A stretch of 64,000 bases of DNA from Microbacterium helvum. Lineage in GTDB: Bacteria > Actinomycetota > Actinomycetes > Actinomycetales > Microbacteriaceae. Both the position numbers and the translations under genes were made by a program. The notes under the pieces were generated by a model. The model did not search any database. It saw only the letters and a program-made list of their open reading frames with translations, and was not told the origin of the DNA. The stretch lies in NCBI RefSeq assembly GCF_014779795.1, contig NZ_JACXZS010000001.1, forward strand, positions 62,001 through 126,000, read 5' to 3'. Of this stretch, positions 34,947-42,961 are shown piece after piece. Within the stretch, counting starts at the first letter, position 1. Each line of letters starts with the position of its first letter.

Positions 34947-36076
34947 GCTGCGCCCTCCGTGAGCCGGTCGGCGGCGCGTCTATCGTCCTCTGACATGGGC
35001 AGCGGCACCCCAGCACGCCTCTCCTGCGCGAGGTACACGCCCTTGATCACTTCGAGCGCCATGAGGCCGTCGCGGCCGGTCACCGCGGGAGCACGACGAC
35101 CGCGCACGGCATCGAGGAACTCTGCGATCTGGCGCCCGTGGAACTCGGGCACACTGGTGCGTCCGGACTCCTCCCTCCGCCACACGGCCATGCGCTCCTC
35201 CTCTCCGTCGAATGTCCACAGGTCGTTGGTCGCCTGTGCCAGCTCGGGGCTCTCGGCGATGCCGACGCTGTGGCCGGCCGTCCCGTGCACCGCCAGCCGG
35301 AAGCCCGGTGCTCGATAGCCGACCGTCGTGCTGGGCTCGGACGCGAAGCCGTTCTCGAACGCCGTCGTCGCCTGCACCGTCGCGATCGCGCCGCCCTCGT
35401 AGGTGACAACGGCGCCCGCGACGTCCTCGACGTCGATGTAGTCGGCGTGCTTGAGCGTCGCCCACCGGCCGTAGACCGACGTCGGAGCGCCCAGCATCCA
35501 GTTCATCAGGTCGATGTAGTGGATCGCCATGGTCAGCAGGACTCCTCCTCCCTCGCCACGCCACGTGCCCCGCCAGTCGTCCTGCGCGTAGTACTGCCGG
35601 TCACGGCCGAGATGCGCCAGGCACTCCGCCGCGACCGCACGGCCGATCCGGCCCGCGGCGATCGCGCCATGCATGCGCTGCGCGGCGGGGACGAACCGGC
35701 GCTGGAAGACGGTGCCGAGCGCCACCCCTGCTTCCTCGGCAGCGACGACGAGCTCGTCGGCCTCGGCGAGCGAGGTCGTCAGCGGCTTCTCGACGAGCGC
35801 GGCGACGCCGGCCGAGACGGCGCGCATCGCAGGTTCGAAGTGCTGCTTGTGCGGCGTGGCGATGAGCACGGCGTCAAGGTCCGCGCGCTCGAGCATGCGA
35901 TCCACGCTGTCGTACGCGGTCGCGCCGGGGTACCGCTCTGCGGCCTCCTCGGCTCTCGCCAGGCTGCGGGAGCAGACCGCGGCGAGCTGCACTCCGCCCA
36001 GGGATGCCGCGGCCTCGGCATGGATCGTGCCGAACCTGCCCAGCCCCACCACGCCGACACGGACCGGATCGGTCAT
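34943..36076 (-). CDS. Gfo/Idh/MocA family oxidoreductase (first)
   Basis: NAD(P)-dependent sugar or cyclitol dehydrogenase of 377 residues. The cofactor motif GVVGLGRFGTIHAEAA is at the N-terminus, and the active-site EKP (ALVEKPLTT) near residue 94; a conserved His lies in LTMAIHYIDLMNW. Members include inositol dehydrogenases and enzymes making or using 3-keto sugars. It overlaps both neighbours by four bases and shares a transcript with a TIM-barrel isomerase and a zinc dehydrogenase. Confidence 0.92.
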   Translation of the reverse strand: MTDPVRVGVVGLGRFGTIHAEAAASLGGVQLAAVCSRSLARAEEAAERYPGATAYDSVDRMLERADLDAVLIATPHKQHFEPAMRAVSAGVAALVEKPLTTSLAEADELVVAAEEAGVALGTVFQRRFVPAAQRMHGAIAAGRIGRAVAAECLAHLGRDRQYYAQDDWRGTWRGEGGGVLLTMAIHYIDLMNWMLGAPTSVYGRWATLKHADYIDVEDVAGAVVTYEGGAIATVQATTAFENGFASEPSTTVGYRAPGFRLAVHGTAGHSVGIAESPELAQATNDLWTFDGEEERMAVWRREESGRTSVPEFHGRQIAEFLDAVRGRRAPAVTGRDGLMALEVIKGVYLAQERRAGVPLPMSEDDRRAADRLTEGAA

Positions 36077-36969
36077 CGCGTGCTCCCGTCTGACCCCAGG
36101 GTGATGCCTGCGGCGCGCGCCGCCTCCGACAACGTCAGGTACGAGAGCTCAGCAGCACGCACCTCATCGAAGTCCGGCAGCGCCTGCCGCCGCACGCTGA
36201 TCTCGACGGACACGGTGCCGTCGTACGCGCCGTCGTCGAGCAGCCGGAGGAAGGCCGGGTAATCGAACTCGCCCTCGCCGGGGATCAGGAAGTCGAACCC
36301 GTCGGCAGCCCGGCGGTGGTCTTTGACCTCGACCACGACCGCGCGCGGCAGCAGTGCCGCGACGACAGCTGCCAGATCGAAGTCGCGCACTGCGAAGTGC
36401 GAGATGTCGAGGTTGATTCCGAGCGCCGAGGACGCGACGGCGTCCAGGACGGCGAGCGCGTGCTCCGGGGTCGACACGACGGCCCCGGCGTGGGGCTCGA
36501 GCGCCACGGTGCATCCGACGCCGTCGGCGTCGGCGACGAGTTCTCCGAAGCGGTCGATGATGAGCGCCTGGTCCGAGTCCCAGCTGTCCTGCGCGACGAT
36601 CGGCGGCGGGTTGCCGCCCAGCAGCGGCGCCTTGGGCTTGTGCGCTCCCAGACTCACCGGCAGCGGCCGCCCGTCGCCGAGGACGGCCGCGACCTCGAAC
36701 GAGCGGATCAGCCGTCGGCGGCTCTCGACCCACGTGTCGTCGTCGCAGACCAGTGGCGCGTTCGCCGTGACGCTCGAGATCTGGAGACCGACGTCTTCGG
36801 CGCAATGGCGCCACCGTGCCGCATCCTCGTCGGTGGCCGCGACCGCGTCGGTCGGCCACCCTTCGCAGACCGTGACCTCCACGCTGTCGTAGCCGATGCG
36901 CGACAGCGCCCGCACGGCCTCGTCGAAGGCGAGATGTGGCGCGGACCAGGTGTTGTAGCCGAGCCTCAT
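36073..36969 (-). CDS. Sugar phosphate isomerase/epimerase-like TIM barrel
   Basis: Cytoplasmic AP-endonuclease-2/xylose-isomerase-like barrel of 298 residues. It has the N-terminal strand MRLGYNTWSAP and the metal-binding acidic and histidine positions of the fold: Glu in VALEPHAG, Asp/His in INLDISHFAVRD, His in VVEVKDHRR and Glu in TVSVEISV. Relatives include IolE (dehydratase), IolH/OtnI-type isomerases and keto-glycoside eliminases. The ATG at 36969 overlaps the stop of the zinc dehydrogenase (ATGA), fixing the start. The exact reaction cannot be assigned. Confidence 0.88.
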   Translation of the reverse strand: MRLGYNTWSAPHLAFDEAVRALSRIGYDSVEVTVCEGWPTDAVAATDEDAARWRHCAEDVGLQISSVTANAPLVCDDDTWVESRRRLIRSFEVAAVLGDGRPLPVSLGAHKPKAPLLGGNPPPIVAQDSWDSDQALIIDRFGELVADADGVGCTVALEPHAGAVVSTPEHALAVLDAVASSALGINLDISHFAVRDFDLAAVVAALLPRAVVVEVKDHRRAADGFDFLIPGEGEFDYPAFLRLLDDGAYDGTVSVEISVRRQALPDFDEVRAAELSYLTLSEAARAAGITLGSDGSTR

Positions 36970-37979
36970 GCCGTCTCCGCCCCAGGACGCAGCAGCTGCT
37001 TGACGCCCGCGCTCGTGCGCACCGCGTTGAAGGCCTCCTGCCACTGGTCCAGCCGGTAGGTGTGGCTGACGAGCGGCGCGAGGTCGACCAGACGCAGCTC
37101 GAGCAGCCGCATCGCCCGGTCCCACGAGTCGGGGGTGCTGGCGAAGCCGCCGGTGATGACGAGTTCGCGGAACGAGACGAGGGCGAGATCGATGGGGACG
37201 GCATCGCCGCGCTGCCCGATCTGCACGTACCGTCCACCGCGTCGAATGCGCGTGATTCCCAGGGCCATTCCGCCGGCAGACCCCGAGCACTCCAGGACGA
37301 CGTCGACGTCATCGGGTGCGTCGTCGGGATCGGAGACGGCCGTGAAGCCCAGAGCCGCGGCGACGGTGAGCCGCTCCGCGTCGCCCGGCGTCCCGAGCAC
37401 GGTCACCTCGCCGCCGGACACCTTCGCGACCTGGGCGGCGAGCAGGCCGATGGCACCCGGACCGATCACGAGCACGCGATCGGCAGCGCGTACGGCCGGC
37501 ATCGGCTGGAACAGGGAGCGGCACACGCATGCCAGCGGCTCGCTGAGCGCCCCCGCTTCGACAGGGACGTGCTGCGGCAGGCGGCGCGCGTTGCGGGCGG
37601 GCACCACGATCTGCTCTGCGAACCCCCCGTCGGTGCCCGAACCGATCGACACGCGCTCTTGACACCGGTTCGGGTGCCCGGCGCGGCAGTCGCGACACCG
37701 GCCGCACGTGGAGAAGAAGGTCTCGAGCGCGACAGCCTCACCGACGCGCGCGGGATCGACACCGTCGCCGACCGTCGCGATGATTCCGCTCACCTCGTGC
37801 CCGAGCGTCACCGGCGGGCGCGAACCGTAACTGCCGTCGAGGATGTGCAGATCGGTTCCGCACAGCCCGGCCGCCGCGACATCGACGACGACCTGACCGG
37901 GAGCCGCCACGGGGCGGGGCACGTCCTGCAGCGCGATGTCGTCGGCTGCCGGACCCGTCTTTCGCAGAGCCTGCATCAT
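36966..37979 (-). CDS. Zinc-dependent alcohol/polyol dehydrogenase
   Basis: Medium-chain dehydrogenase of 337 residues. The catalytic zinc ligands are in LCGTDLH and LGHEVSG, and the structural zinc cysteines in STCGRCRDCRAGHPNRC. The NAD-binding glycines are in VLVIGPGAIGLLAAQ. It resembles sorbitol, threonine and galactitol-phosphate dehydrogenases. It is first in the minus-strand unit and divergent from the kinase; two ATGs start it (MMQAL), with GGAAG upstream at about 12 bases. Probably oxidises a polyol or sugar of this pathway. Confidence 0.92.
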   Translation of the reverse strand: MMQALRKTGPAADDIALQDVPRPVAAPGQVVVDVAAAGLCGTDLHILDGSYGSRPPVTLGHEVSGIIATVGDGVDPARVGEAVALETFFSTCGRCRDCRAGHPNRCQERVSIGSGTDGGFAEQIVVPARNARRLPQHVPVEAGALSEPLACVCRSLFQPMPAVRAADRVLVIGPGAIGLLAAQVAKVSGGEVTVLGTPGDAERLTVAAALGFTAVSDPDDAPDDVDVVLECSGSAGGMALGITRIRRGGRYVQIGQRGDAVPIDLALVSFRELVITGGFASTPDSWDRAMRLLELRLVDLAPLVSHTYRLDQWQEAFNAVRTSAGVKQLLRPGAETA

Positions 37980-38034
37980 CGGTTTCGTTCTTCCACGTGT
38001 CGCCCTCGACTGAACATGCCTGGGACTCTAGCAG

Positions 38035-38056
38035 ATTGTTACTATGTCACTATGTC
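38035..38056. promoter_or_regulatory. Candidate operator half-site and tandem repeat in the divergent kinase promoter
   Basis: ATTGTTACTATGT (38035-38047) matches 10 of the first 13 positions of the large palindrome at 39868. It overlaps two tandem copies of ACTATGTC (38041-38056) and the kinase start codon. It is a candidate binding site for the GntR regulator. Confidence 0.45.
38040..38045 (+). promoter_or_regulatory. -10 box of a probable leaderless promoter for the kinase
   Basis: TACTAT lies six bases before the ATG at 38052 and inside the candidate operator. Confidence 0.5.
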
Positions 38057-39002
38057 TGCACAGCGAGGTCCTTCACTTGACGTCACGACGGTCGGACGAG
38101 CGGTCGTCGACCTCTACCCGGCCGAGGACGGACGCGCCCCGAAAGACGTGGAGTCCTACCGCCAGTACCTCGGCGGATCGCCGACGAACGTCGCCGTCGC
38201 CGCCGCTCGCGCCGGGTTGCGCAGCGCCGTGGTGACGCGGACGGGCGACGACCTCTTCCACGAGTTCGCCGTCGACCAGCTCACGACGTTCGGCGTGGAC
38301 ACACGCTGGGTCCGGGCGGTTCCCGGCCGTCGCACGACGCTCGCGGTGTGCGATCTGCACGAACCCCACGAGCCGGCATTGACCTTCTTCCGTGACGCGC
38401 AGCCCCCGGAGGAGAGTCTGGATGCCGCCGAACTCTGCGAAGCCGCTTCGGCCTCCCGCGCATTGTGGATCACGGCATCCGGATTCACCTCCGAGCAATC
38501 AGCGGCGGCGCACGTCGCCGCGATCGCCGAAGCGGACCAGGTGTTCCTCGACCTCGACTATCGACAGGACTTCTGGTCGGCCGAGAGCGACCTGCGCGAT
38601 CGCCTGCGCCCGGTGCTGGATCGCGTGGACGTGGTCATCGGAAACGTCCGCGAGGTCGAGATCGCGCTGGGTCAGACCGGCACGCCGGCGGACCTCGCGC
38701 GCGCCCTGGTGAAGAGAGGTCCACGCCTCGCGGTGGTCAAGGAGGGCTCCAAGGGCGCATCGGCGGCCACGCGGGATTCACTGATCGAGCAGCCGTCCTT
38801 CGAGGTGCAGACGATCAACGGGCTGGGCGCCGGTGACGCCTTCGGCGGCCAACTCGTGTGCGGCATCCTCACCGACCTGCCGCTCGAAGATACGATGCGT
38901 CACGCCGTGGCCGCCGGCGCCATCGTCGCCTCGCGGCGCGGCTGCTCGGTCGCCATGCCGACCATGACCGAGGTGGCGACGTTCTTGGAGTCCCGCACGT
39001 GA
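38052..39002 (+). CDS. PfkB family kinase, IolC-like (5-dehydro-2-deoxygluconokinase type)
   Basis: Ribokinase-fold sugar kinase of 316 residues. The N-terminal TVGRAVVDLYP and YLGGSPTNVAVAAARAG are close to IolC, and the catalytic NGLGAGDAFGG with its Asp base is near the C-terminus. IolC phosphorylates 2-deoxy-5-keto-D-gluconate in inositol catabolism; a related 2-deoxy-keto acid is the best guess here. The ATG at 38052 follows a TACTAT box by six bases. Its usual partners, an aldolase and MmsA, are 15 kb away at 53266-55706 in the same locus; iolB, iolD and iolE are not present in the window. Confidence 0.88.
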   Translation: MSAQRGPSLDVTTVGRAVVDLYPAEDGRAPKDVESYRQYLGGSPTNVAVAAARAGLRSAVVTRTGDDLFHEFAVDQLTTFGVDTRWVRAVPGRRTTLAVCDLHEPHEPALTFFRDAQPPEESLDAAELCEAASASRALWITASGFTSEQSAAAHVAAIAEADQVFLDLDYRQDFWSAESDLRDRLRPVLDRVDVVIGNVREVEIALGQTGTPADLARALVKRGPRLAVVKEGSKGASAATRDSLIEQPSFEVQTINGLGAGDAFGGQLVCGILTDLPLEDTMRHAVAAGAIVASRRGCSVAMPTMTEVATFLESRT

Positions 39003-39095
39003 TTCCCGACGGCGCGCCGGGCATCGGTTCCCTGCGCATTTCGCTCGAATTGTCGTCATAATGAGTTGACATGTTGCATAACGAATGAGGTGAGG

Positions 39096-39842
39096 ATGTC
39101 GACGAAGGAAGCTGTGATACCCGTATCACTCGACCGCAACTCGCCCGTTCCGCTGTACTTCCAGCTCGCCGAGCAGTTGCAGGCAGCGATCACGGATGGA
39201 TCTGCGCAGCCGGGCGACCCCGTCGAGAACGAGGTCGCGATGAGCAAGCGACTGGGATTGTCGCGTCCGACCGTCCGGTACGCGATCCGCTATCTCGTCG
39301 ACCAGGGCCTGCTGGTTCGCAAGCGCGGGCTCGGCACGTTCATCACCAGTCGGCGCGTGCATCGCCGGGTCAGCAAGGGGAGCCTGTACGAGGATCTGTC
39401 GGCACAGGGACGGAATCCGACCACGAAAGTGCTCAGCCAGGCGAACGAACGCAACCCCAAAGCGGCGGCTGCACTCGAACTCGACCCCGACACCGAGCTG
39501 ATCGCATTGAAGCGCCTGCGCTACGCCGACGGCGAGACCCTGACGATCATGCACAACTGGCTTCCCGCACGATTCGGCCCCATCACGAGCGAGGACCTCG
39601 AACAGCGCGGCCTCTACTCGATCCTGCACGATCACGGCGTGGGCCCGATCGTGGTCCACCAGTCGATCTCGGCTCGCCTGCCTTCCCCGGACGAACGCGA
39701 CCTGCTTCAGATCTCCAGCCGCCTTCCCGTCATCGCGGTGAGTCGTACAGCCTTCCAGCCCGGCGGCGCTCCGGTGGAGTACGCCGAGCACGTCTACCGA
39801 TCGGACAACTACGAGATCGAGCTCGTCCTCGAGGAGAACTGA
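39096..39842 (+). CDS. GntR/HutC family transcriptional regulator
   Basis: Regulator of 248 residues: an N-terminal winged helix (about 10-80; VPLYFQLAEQLQAAI, then LSRPTVRYAIRYLVDQGLLV and RKRGLGTFIT) and a UTRA ligand-binding domain (about 95-245) ending ERDLLQISSRLPVIAVSRTAF and PVEYAEHVYR. HutC-type members bind pathway intermediates such as sugar phosphates. The ATG at 39096 has GAGG five bases upstream. It lies in the centre of the catabolic locus and is the probable controller of the palindromes described at 39868, 38035, 51188 and 55773. Confidence 0.93.
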   Translation: MSTKEAVIPVSLDRNSPVPLYFQLAEQLQAAITDGSAQPGDPVENEVAMSKRLGLSRPTVRYAIRYLVDQGLLVRKRGLGTFITSRRVHRRVSKGSLYEDLSAQGRNPTTKVLSQANERNPKAAAALELDPDTELIALKRLRYADGETLTIMHNWLPARFGPITSEDLEQRGLYSILHDHGVGPIVVHQSISARLPSPDERDLLQISSRLPVIAVSRTAFQPGGAPVEYAEHVYRSDNYEIELVLEEN

Positions 39843-39867
39843 CGAGCGTCGCGTCAGCCGATGGGCG

Positions 39868-39897
39868 ATTGTGAGCATGTATTGACATACTCACAAT
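39868..39897. promoter_or_regulatory. 30-base palindromic operator
   Basis: Two 13-base arms, ATTGTGAGCATGT and its mirror ACATACTCACAAT, with one mismatch around a four-base centre. It overlaps the -35 hexamer of the promoter for the next gene, which fits repression. The adjacent GntR/HutC gene is the natural candidate for the binding protein. Confidence 0.75.
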
Positions 39898-39911
39898 TGC
39901 CAGGCTAGATT
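39882..39911 (+). promoter_or_regulatory. Strong promoter of the Gfo/Idh-hydrolase-SDR operon
   Basis: -35 TTGACA (39882-39887), an 18-base spacer and -10 TAGATT (39906-39911). The -35 lies within the right half of the palindrome. Expected transcription start is near 39918, giving a leader of about 30 bases. Confidence 0.7.
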
Positions 39912-39946
39912 GGCGGGGAAGAGACGACCCCGAAAGGCGCGCCATC

Positions 39947-41218
39947 ATGGAACGAATCCCCCTCGCCATCGTCGGCAGCGGAGGGATGGGCACGCGGCAT
40001 GTGTTCGGCTTGGCCGAGCTCGAGAGGGCCGGGCTGAATCCATTCGATCTCGTCGCTGTGTGCGACGTCGACAACGCGCGCGCGGAGCGTCTCGCAGACG
40101 AAGCCGCCGGGCGCCTCGGACGACGGCCGGCCGCTCACACCGACCTGGAATCCGCACACCGCGCCGGCGCGGCGGCGATCGACATCACCACTGTGCCGAG
40201 GTTCCATCACACGCTCGCCGCCGACGCGATCGCCCTCGGTCTCGACGTGATGGTCGAGAAGCCCGTCGGGTTGACGATCGCCGCCGCACGCGCGCTCAGG
40301 GCCGAGATCGCGGGGACGGATCGGATTCTGAGCGTGGCCGAGAACTTCCGCCGCGATCCCACGAATCGCCTTGTGAAGGCGCTCATCGACGAGGGCGTCC
40401 TCGGCGACCTTCGCTACTTCCACCAGAGCTCGGGCGGCGGCGGCAATCTCATGGCGATCTCGATGTGGCGTCATCTGAAGGACGAGAGCGGCATCCTGTT
40501 CGATGCCGGCACCCACTACACCGACCTGATGGAGTACTACCTCGGCCCTGCCACGAGCGTGTACGCCCAGATGCGGCTGTTCGAGAAGACGCGCTTCAAC
40601 CCCGCCGCGACCGGCGGCGCACCGGCATCGAACCCCGGCGGAGTGTACGGTCAGTCCCAGGCGGCGATGCCGGCCGAATTCACGGCCACCGCCGACGACG
40701 CCCTCTTCGCCATGGTCAACTTCGAATCCGGCGCCATCGGTCAGTATGCGGAGAACCGTGCCGAGCACGGACGGCCGGGCTGGGCCCGCAGCCTTCACGG
40801 CTCTGCCGGCGCGGTCGAGATCCCCAAGGACCGCAGCGGCGAGCCGCTCGTCCTGACACTCGACGGGACACGCACCTATGCCGGCGCCGAGATCCTCCCC
40901 CTCGCGCCGGGCTTCCGACTCGACGATGCGACCGCGGCGCTCTTCGGCGGCGCGCGGGCGACGGCATACGGGCTCGACTTCGAGACCGTCGACCGGCTGC
41001 TGCTGGCCATCGAGTACGCCGAGTTCGGCTCGTGTATCCGTTCTCGCACGAAGCCCGAGGTCGGGCTCGACGAAGGACTGCGCGCGATCGCCCTCTGCTA
41101 CGCGATGATGGAGTCCGGCGCGGCAGGGGGCACGATCGTGACGATCGACGACGTGCTCGACGGCGCGGTGCGCGAGTATCAGGCCAGCATCGACAGCGCG
41201 ATCGGCGCGAGCTTCTGA
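39947..41218 (+). CDS. Gfo/Idh/MocA family oxidoreductase (second)
   Basis: Sugar or cyclitol dehydrogenase of 423 residues, longer than the first Gfo/Idh protein and only distantly similar. Cofactor motif VGSGGMGTRHV at the N-terminus, EKP in VMVEKPVGLT, and the conserved DAGTHYTDLMEYYLG segment with the catalytic-type histidine. It opens a three-gene plus-strand operon under the palindromic operator. Having two different Gfo/Idh enzymes in one locus is common when one makes and the other consumes a keto sugar; that is inference here. Confidence 0.92.
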   Translation: MERIPLAIVGSGGMGTRHVFGLAELERAGLNPFDLVAVCDVDNARAERLADEAAGRLGRRPAAHTDLESAHRAGAAAIDITTVPRFHHTLAADAIALGLDVMVEKPVGLTIAAARALRAEIAGTDRILSVAENFRRDPTNRLVKALIDEGVLGDLRYFHQSSGGGGNLMAISMWRHLKDESGILFDAGTHYTDLMEYYLGPATSVYAQMRLFEKTRFNPAATGGAPASNPGGVYGQSQAAMPAEFTATADDALFAMVNFESGAIGQYAENRAEHGRPGWARSLHGSAGAVEIPKDRSGEPLVLTLDGTRTYAGAEILPLAPGFRLDDATAALFGGARATAYGLDFETVDRLLLAIEYAEFGSCIRSRTKPEVGLDEGLRAIALCYAMMESGAAGGTIVTIDDVLDGAVREYQASIDSAIGASF

Positions 41219-41222
41219 CACG

Positions 41223-42107
41223 ATGGAGCGCTTCACTCCCGTCGTCGACGGCGTCTTCCTGCTGAAGGTCCCCTTCACGGGGGTGTGGACCGGGGTCGTC
41301 CTGGTGCTCGGCGACGGTGCTCCGATCCTCATCGACAGCGGCGGCGGCGCCGAGACCGTGGACTCGACGATCGTTCCGGCGCTGGCCGAGCTCGGCCTCG
41401 GGCTCTCCGACATCGGCTGGGTGCTCGCCACGCATATCCACGGCGACCACGTCGGCGGCATCGCGCGGATGCGTGCGCTCGCTCCATCGATCAGGGTCGC
41501 CGTGCTGCGCGAGTCCGACGCGCGCATGCGCGAGCCTCTCGCCTACAGCCGCGAGATCCGCGCCAGGTTCCCGGAGCACAGTGCTCCGCCGCCGCCCGTG
41601 CTCGATGGCGTCGAGCCCGACCGTCTGCTGGACGACGGCGACATGGTCGGTCCCCTCCGCACGATTCACACCCCCGGCCATGACACCGACGCGGCGTGCT
41701 TCCTCGACATCCGTACCGGGACGCTCATCACCGGCGACTCGTTGCAGTTGAACGGCACGATCTCGCAGGGGTGCGCACTGCTGTTCGATCCTGCCCGCTA
41801 CCTGGCGTCGCTGCAACGGCTGCTGAGCCTTCCCGTGCACAACATCGTGTGCGGGCATCCCTATCTTCCGCTGGGCGAGATCGCCATCGGCGACGACGCC
41901 GCGCGCCGGTTCCTCGCAACGTGCATCGGCTGCTACGAGCACGATCGCGGATTCGTGGCCGGGATGACGCGTGCCGGCGTCACGGATCCACTCACCGTCG
42001 CGCAGGCACTGGTCGCCGACGTCGGCGGCGTCGAGCCCGCGAAGATGTTCCTGCCCATGCACACCGTCGCCGCCTATCAGTACGCGGCACAGAGGGAGCA
42101 CGTATGA
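41223..42107 (+). CDS. Metallo-beta-lactamase-fold hydrolase
   Basis: Zinc hydrolase of 294 residues. The metal-binding motif THIHGDHVGG is near residue 77, followed by TPGHDTDAA, TGDSLQL and VCGHPYL, which complete the usual seven ligands. Members include lactonases, glyoxalase II and thioesterases. In this operon a sugar-lactone hydrolase acting on the product of the Gfo/Idh dehydrogenase is a reasonable guess. It has no signal peptide. It starts four bases after the upstream stop and overlaps the SDR gene (ATGA). Confidence 0.9.
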   Translation: MERFTPVVDGVFLLKVPFTGVWTGVVLVLGDGAPILIDSGGGAETVDSTIVPALAELGLGLSDIGWVLATHIHGDHVGGIARMRALAPSIRVAVLRESDARMREPLAYSREIRARFPEHSAPPPPVLDGVEPDRLLDDGDMVGPLRTIHTPGHDTDAACFLDIRTGTLITGDSLQLNGTISQGCALLFDPARYLASLQRLLSLPVHNIVCGHPYLPLGEIAIGDDAARRFLATCIGCYEHDRGFVAGMTRAGVTDPLTVAQALVADVGGVEPAKMFLPMHTVAAYQYAAQREHV

Positions 42108-42892
42108 AGACCGTCCTCATCACGGGAGCATCGCGCGGGATCGGCGCCGGATGCGCCCTGGCGTTCGCGCGCGACGGGTATCACGTCGGCGTCAATCACC
42201 GCTCATCCGCGGACGGCGCCGAGAGCATCGCTCGGCAGTGCCGCGAATTCGGCCGCGAGGCAGAGGTGTTCGCCGCCGACGTGTCGGACTCGACCGCGGC
42301 CCGGGCGATGGTCGACAGCTTCGTGGATCGCTTCGGACGCATCGACGTGCTCGTCAACAATGCCGGTGGCGCCCTGCGGATGCCTGCCGGCGGGTTCGTC
42401 GAGATGCCCGTCGACTACTGGGACAGCCAGATCGCGCTCAACCTCAGCGCTGCGGCGTACTGCGCGCAGGCCGCCGCGAGGTCGATGGTGGCGCAGGGCA
42501 TCGAGGGAGCGATCATCAACATCTCTTCCATCCACGGCGACGTGACCTGGGTGCGCCGCAAGGCGCTGCCGTACTCGGCGGCGAAGGGCGGACTCAACAT
42601 GATGACGAAGTCGCTCGCGGTCGAGCTCATCGCGCACGGGATCAACGTGAACGGCATCGCCCCTGGCCTCATCCACACGAAAGCGCTCGACCGCTACTCC
42701 GAGCGCGACCTCAACGGCTTCAACCGCAAGATCCCGTTCGGCGGCGGCGGCACCCCCGCCGACATCGCCGAGCTCGCCGTGTTCCTCGCCGACAAGAGCA
42801 AGAGCCGCTTCATCGTCGGTCAGACGATCACCGTGGACGGCGGGCAGTCGATCGACGGCTCGATCGACTCCATGCTGGACGATTCCTTCTGA
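42104..42892 (+). CDS. SDR family oxidoreductase (second of the locus)
   Basis: NAD(P)-dependent dehydrogenase of 262 residues. Cofactor motif TGASRGIGAG, NNAG (VLVNNAGGALRM), catalytic Ser in INISSIHGDVT and Tyr-Lys in YSAAKGG. The end GQTITVDGGQSIDG is typical of classical SDRs. The ATG at 42104 overlaps the hydrolase stop; an open frame upstream is a shadow of that gene. It is last in its operon and is followed by a strong hairpin. Confidence 0.92.
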   Translation: MKTVLITGASRGIGAGCALAFARDGYHVGVNHRSSADGAESIARQCREFGREAEVFAADVSDSTAARAMVDSFVDRFGRIDVLVNNAGGALRMPAGGFVEMPVDYWDSQIALNLSAAAYCAQAAARSMVAQGIEGAIINISSIHGDVTWVRRKALPYSAAKGGLNMMTKSLAVELIAHGINVNGIAPGLIHTKALDRYSERDLNGFNRKIPFGGGGTPADIAELAVFLADKSKSRFIVGQTITVDGGQSIDGSIDSMLDDSF

Positions 42893-42912
42893 GGCCTGAC
42901 GAGCTGACGGCG

Positions 42913-42953
42913 AACGGGCGCTGGGTGGTCGACGCGACCACTCAGCGCCCGTT
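42913..42953. terminator. Bidirectional hairpin terminator between convergent operons
   Basis: 19-base arms (42913-42931 and 42935-42953, AACGGGCGCTGGGTGGTCG and its mirror with one G-T mismatch) around a three-base loop. The flanks give short A and T runs on both sides. It separates the SDR gene from the convergent GH43-like gene. Confidence 0.88.
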
Positions 42954-42961
42954 TCGTGCGG

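Noticed and set aside
36936..38051. Long upstream extension of the kinase gene
   Set aside because: It is antisense to the zinc dehydrogenase. The ATG at 38052 fits the IolC N-terminus and has a -10 box six bases upstream.
39066..39084. Self-operator of the GntR regulator around TTGACATGTTGCATAACG
   Set aside because: Only a six-base ACATGT core is symmetric and there is no good -10 at the right distance, so similarity to the other operators is too weak to claim.
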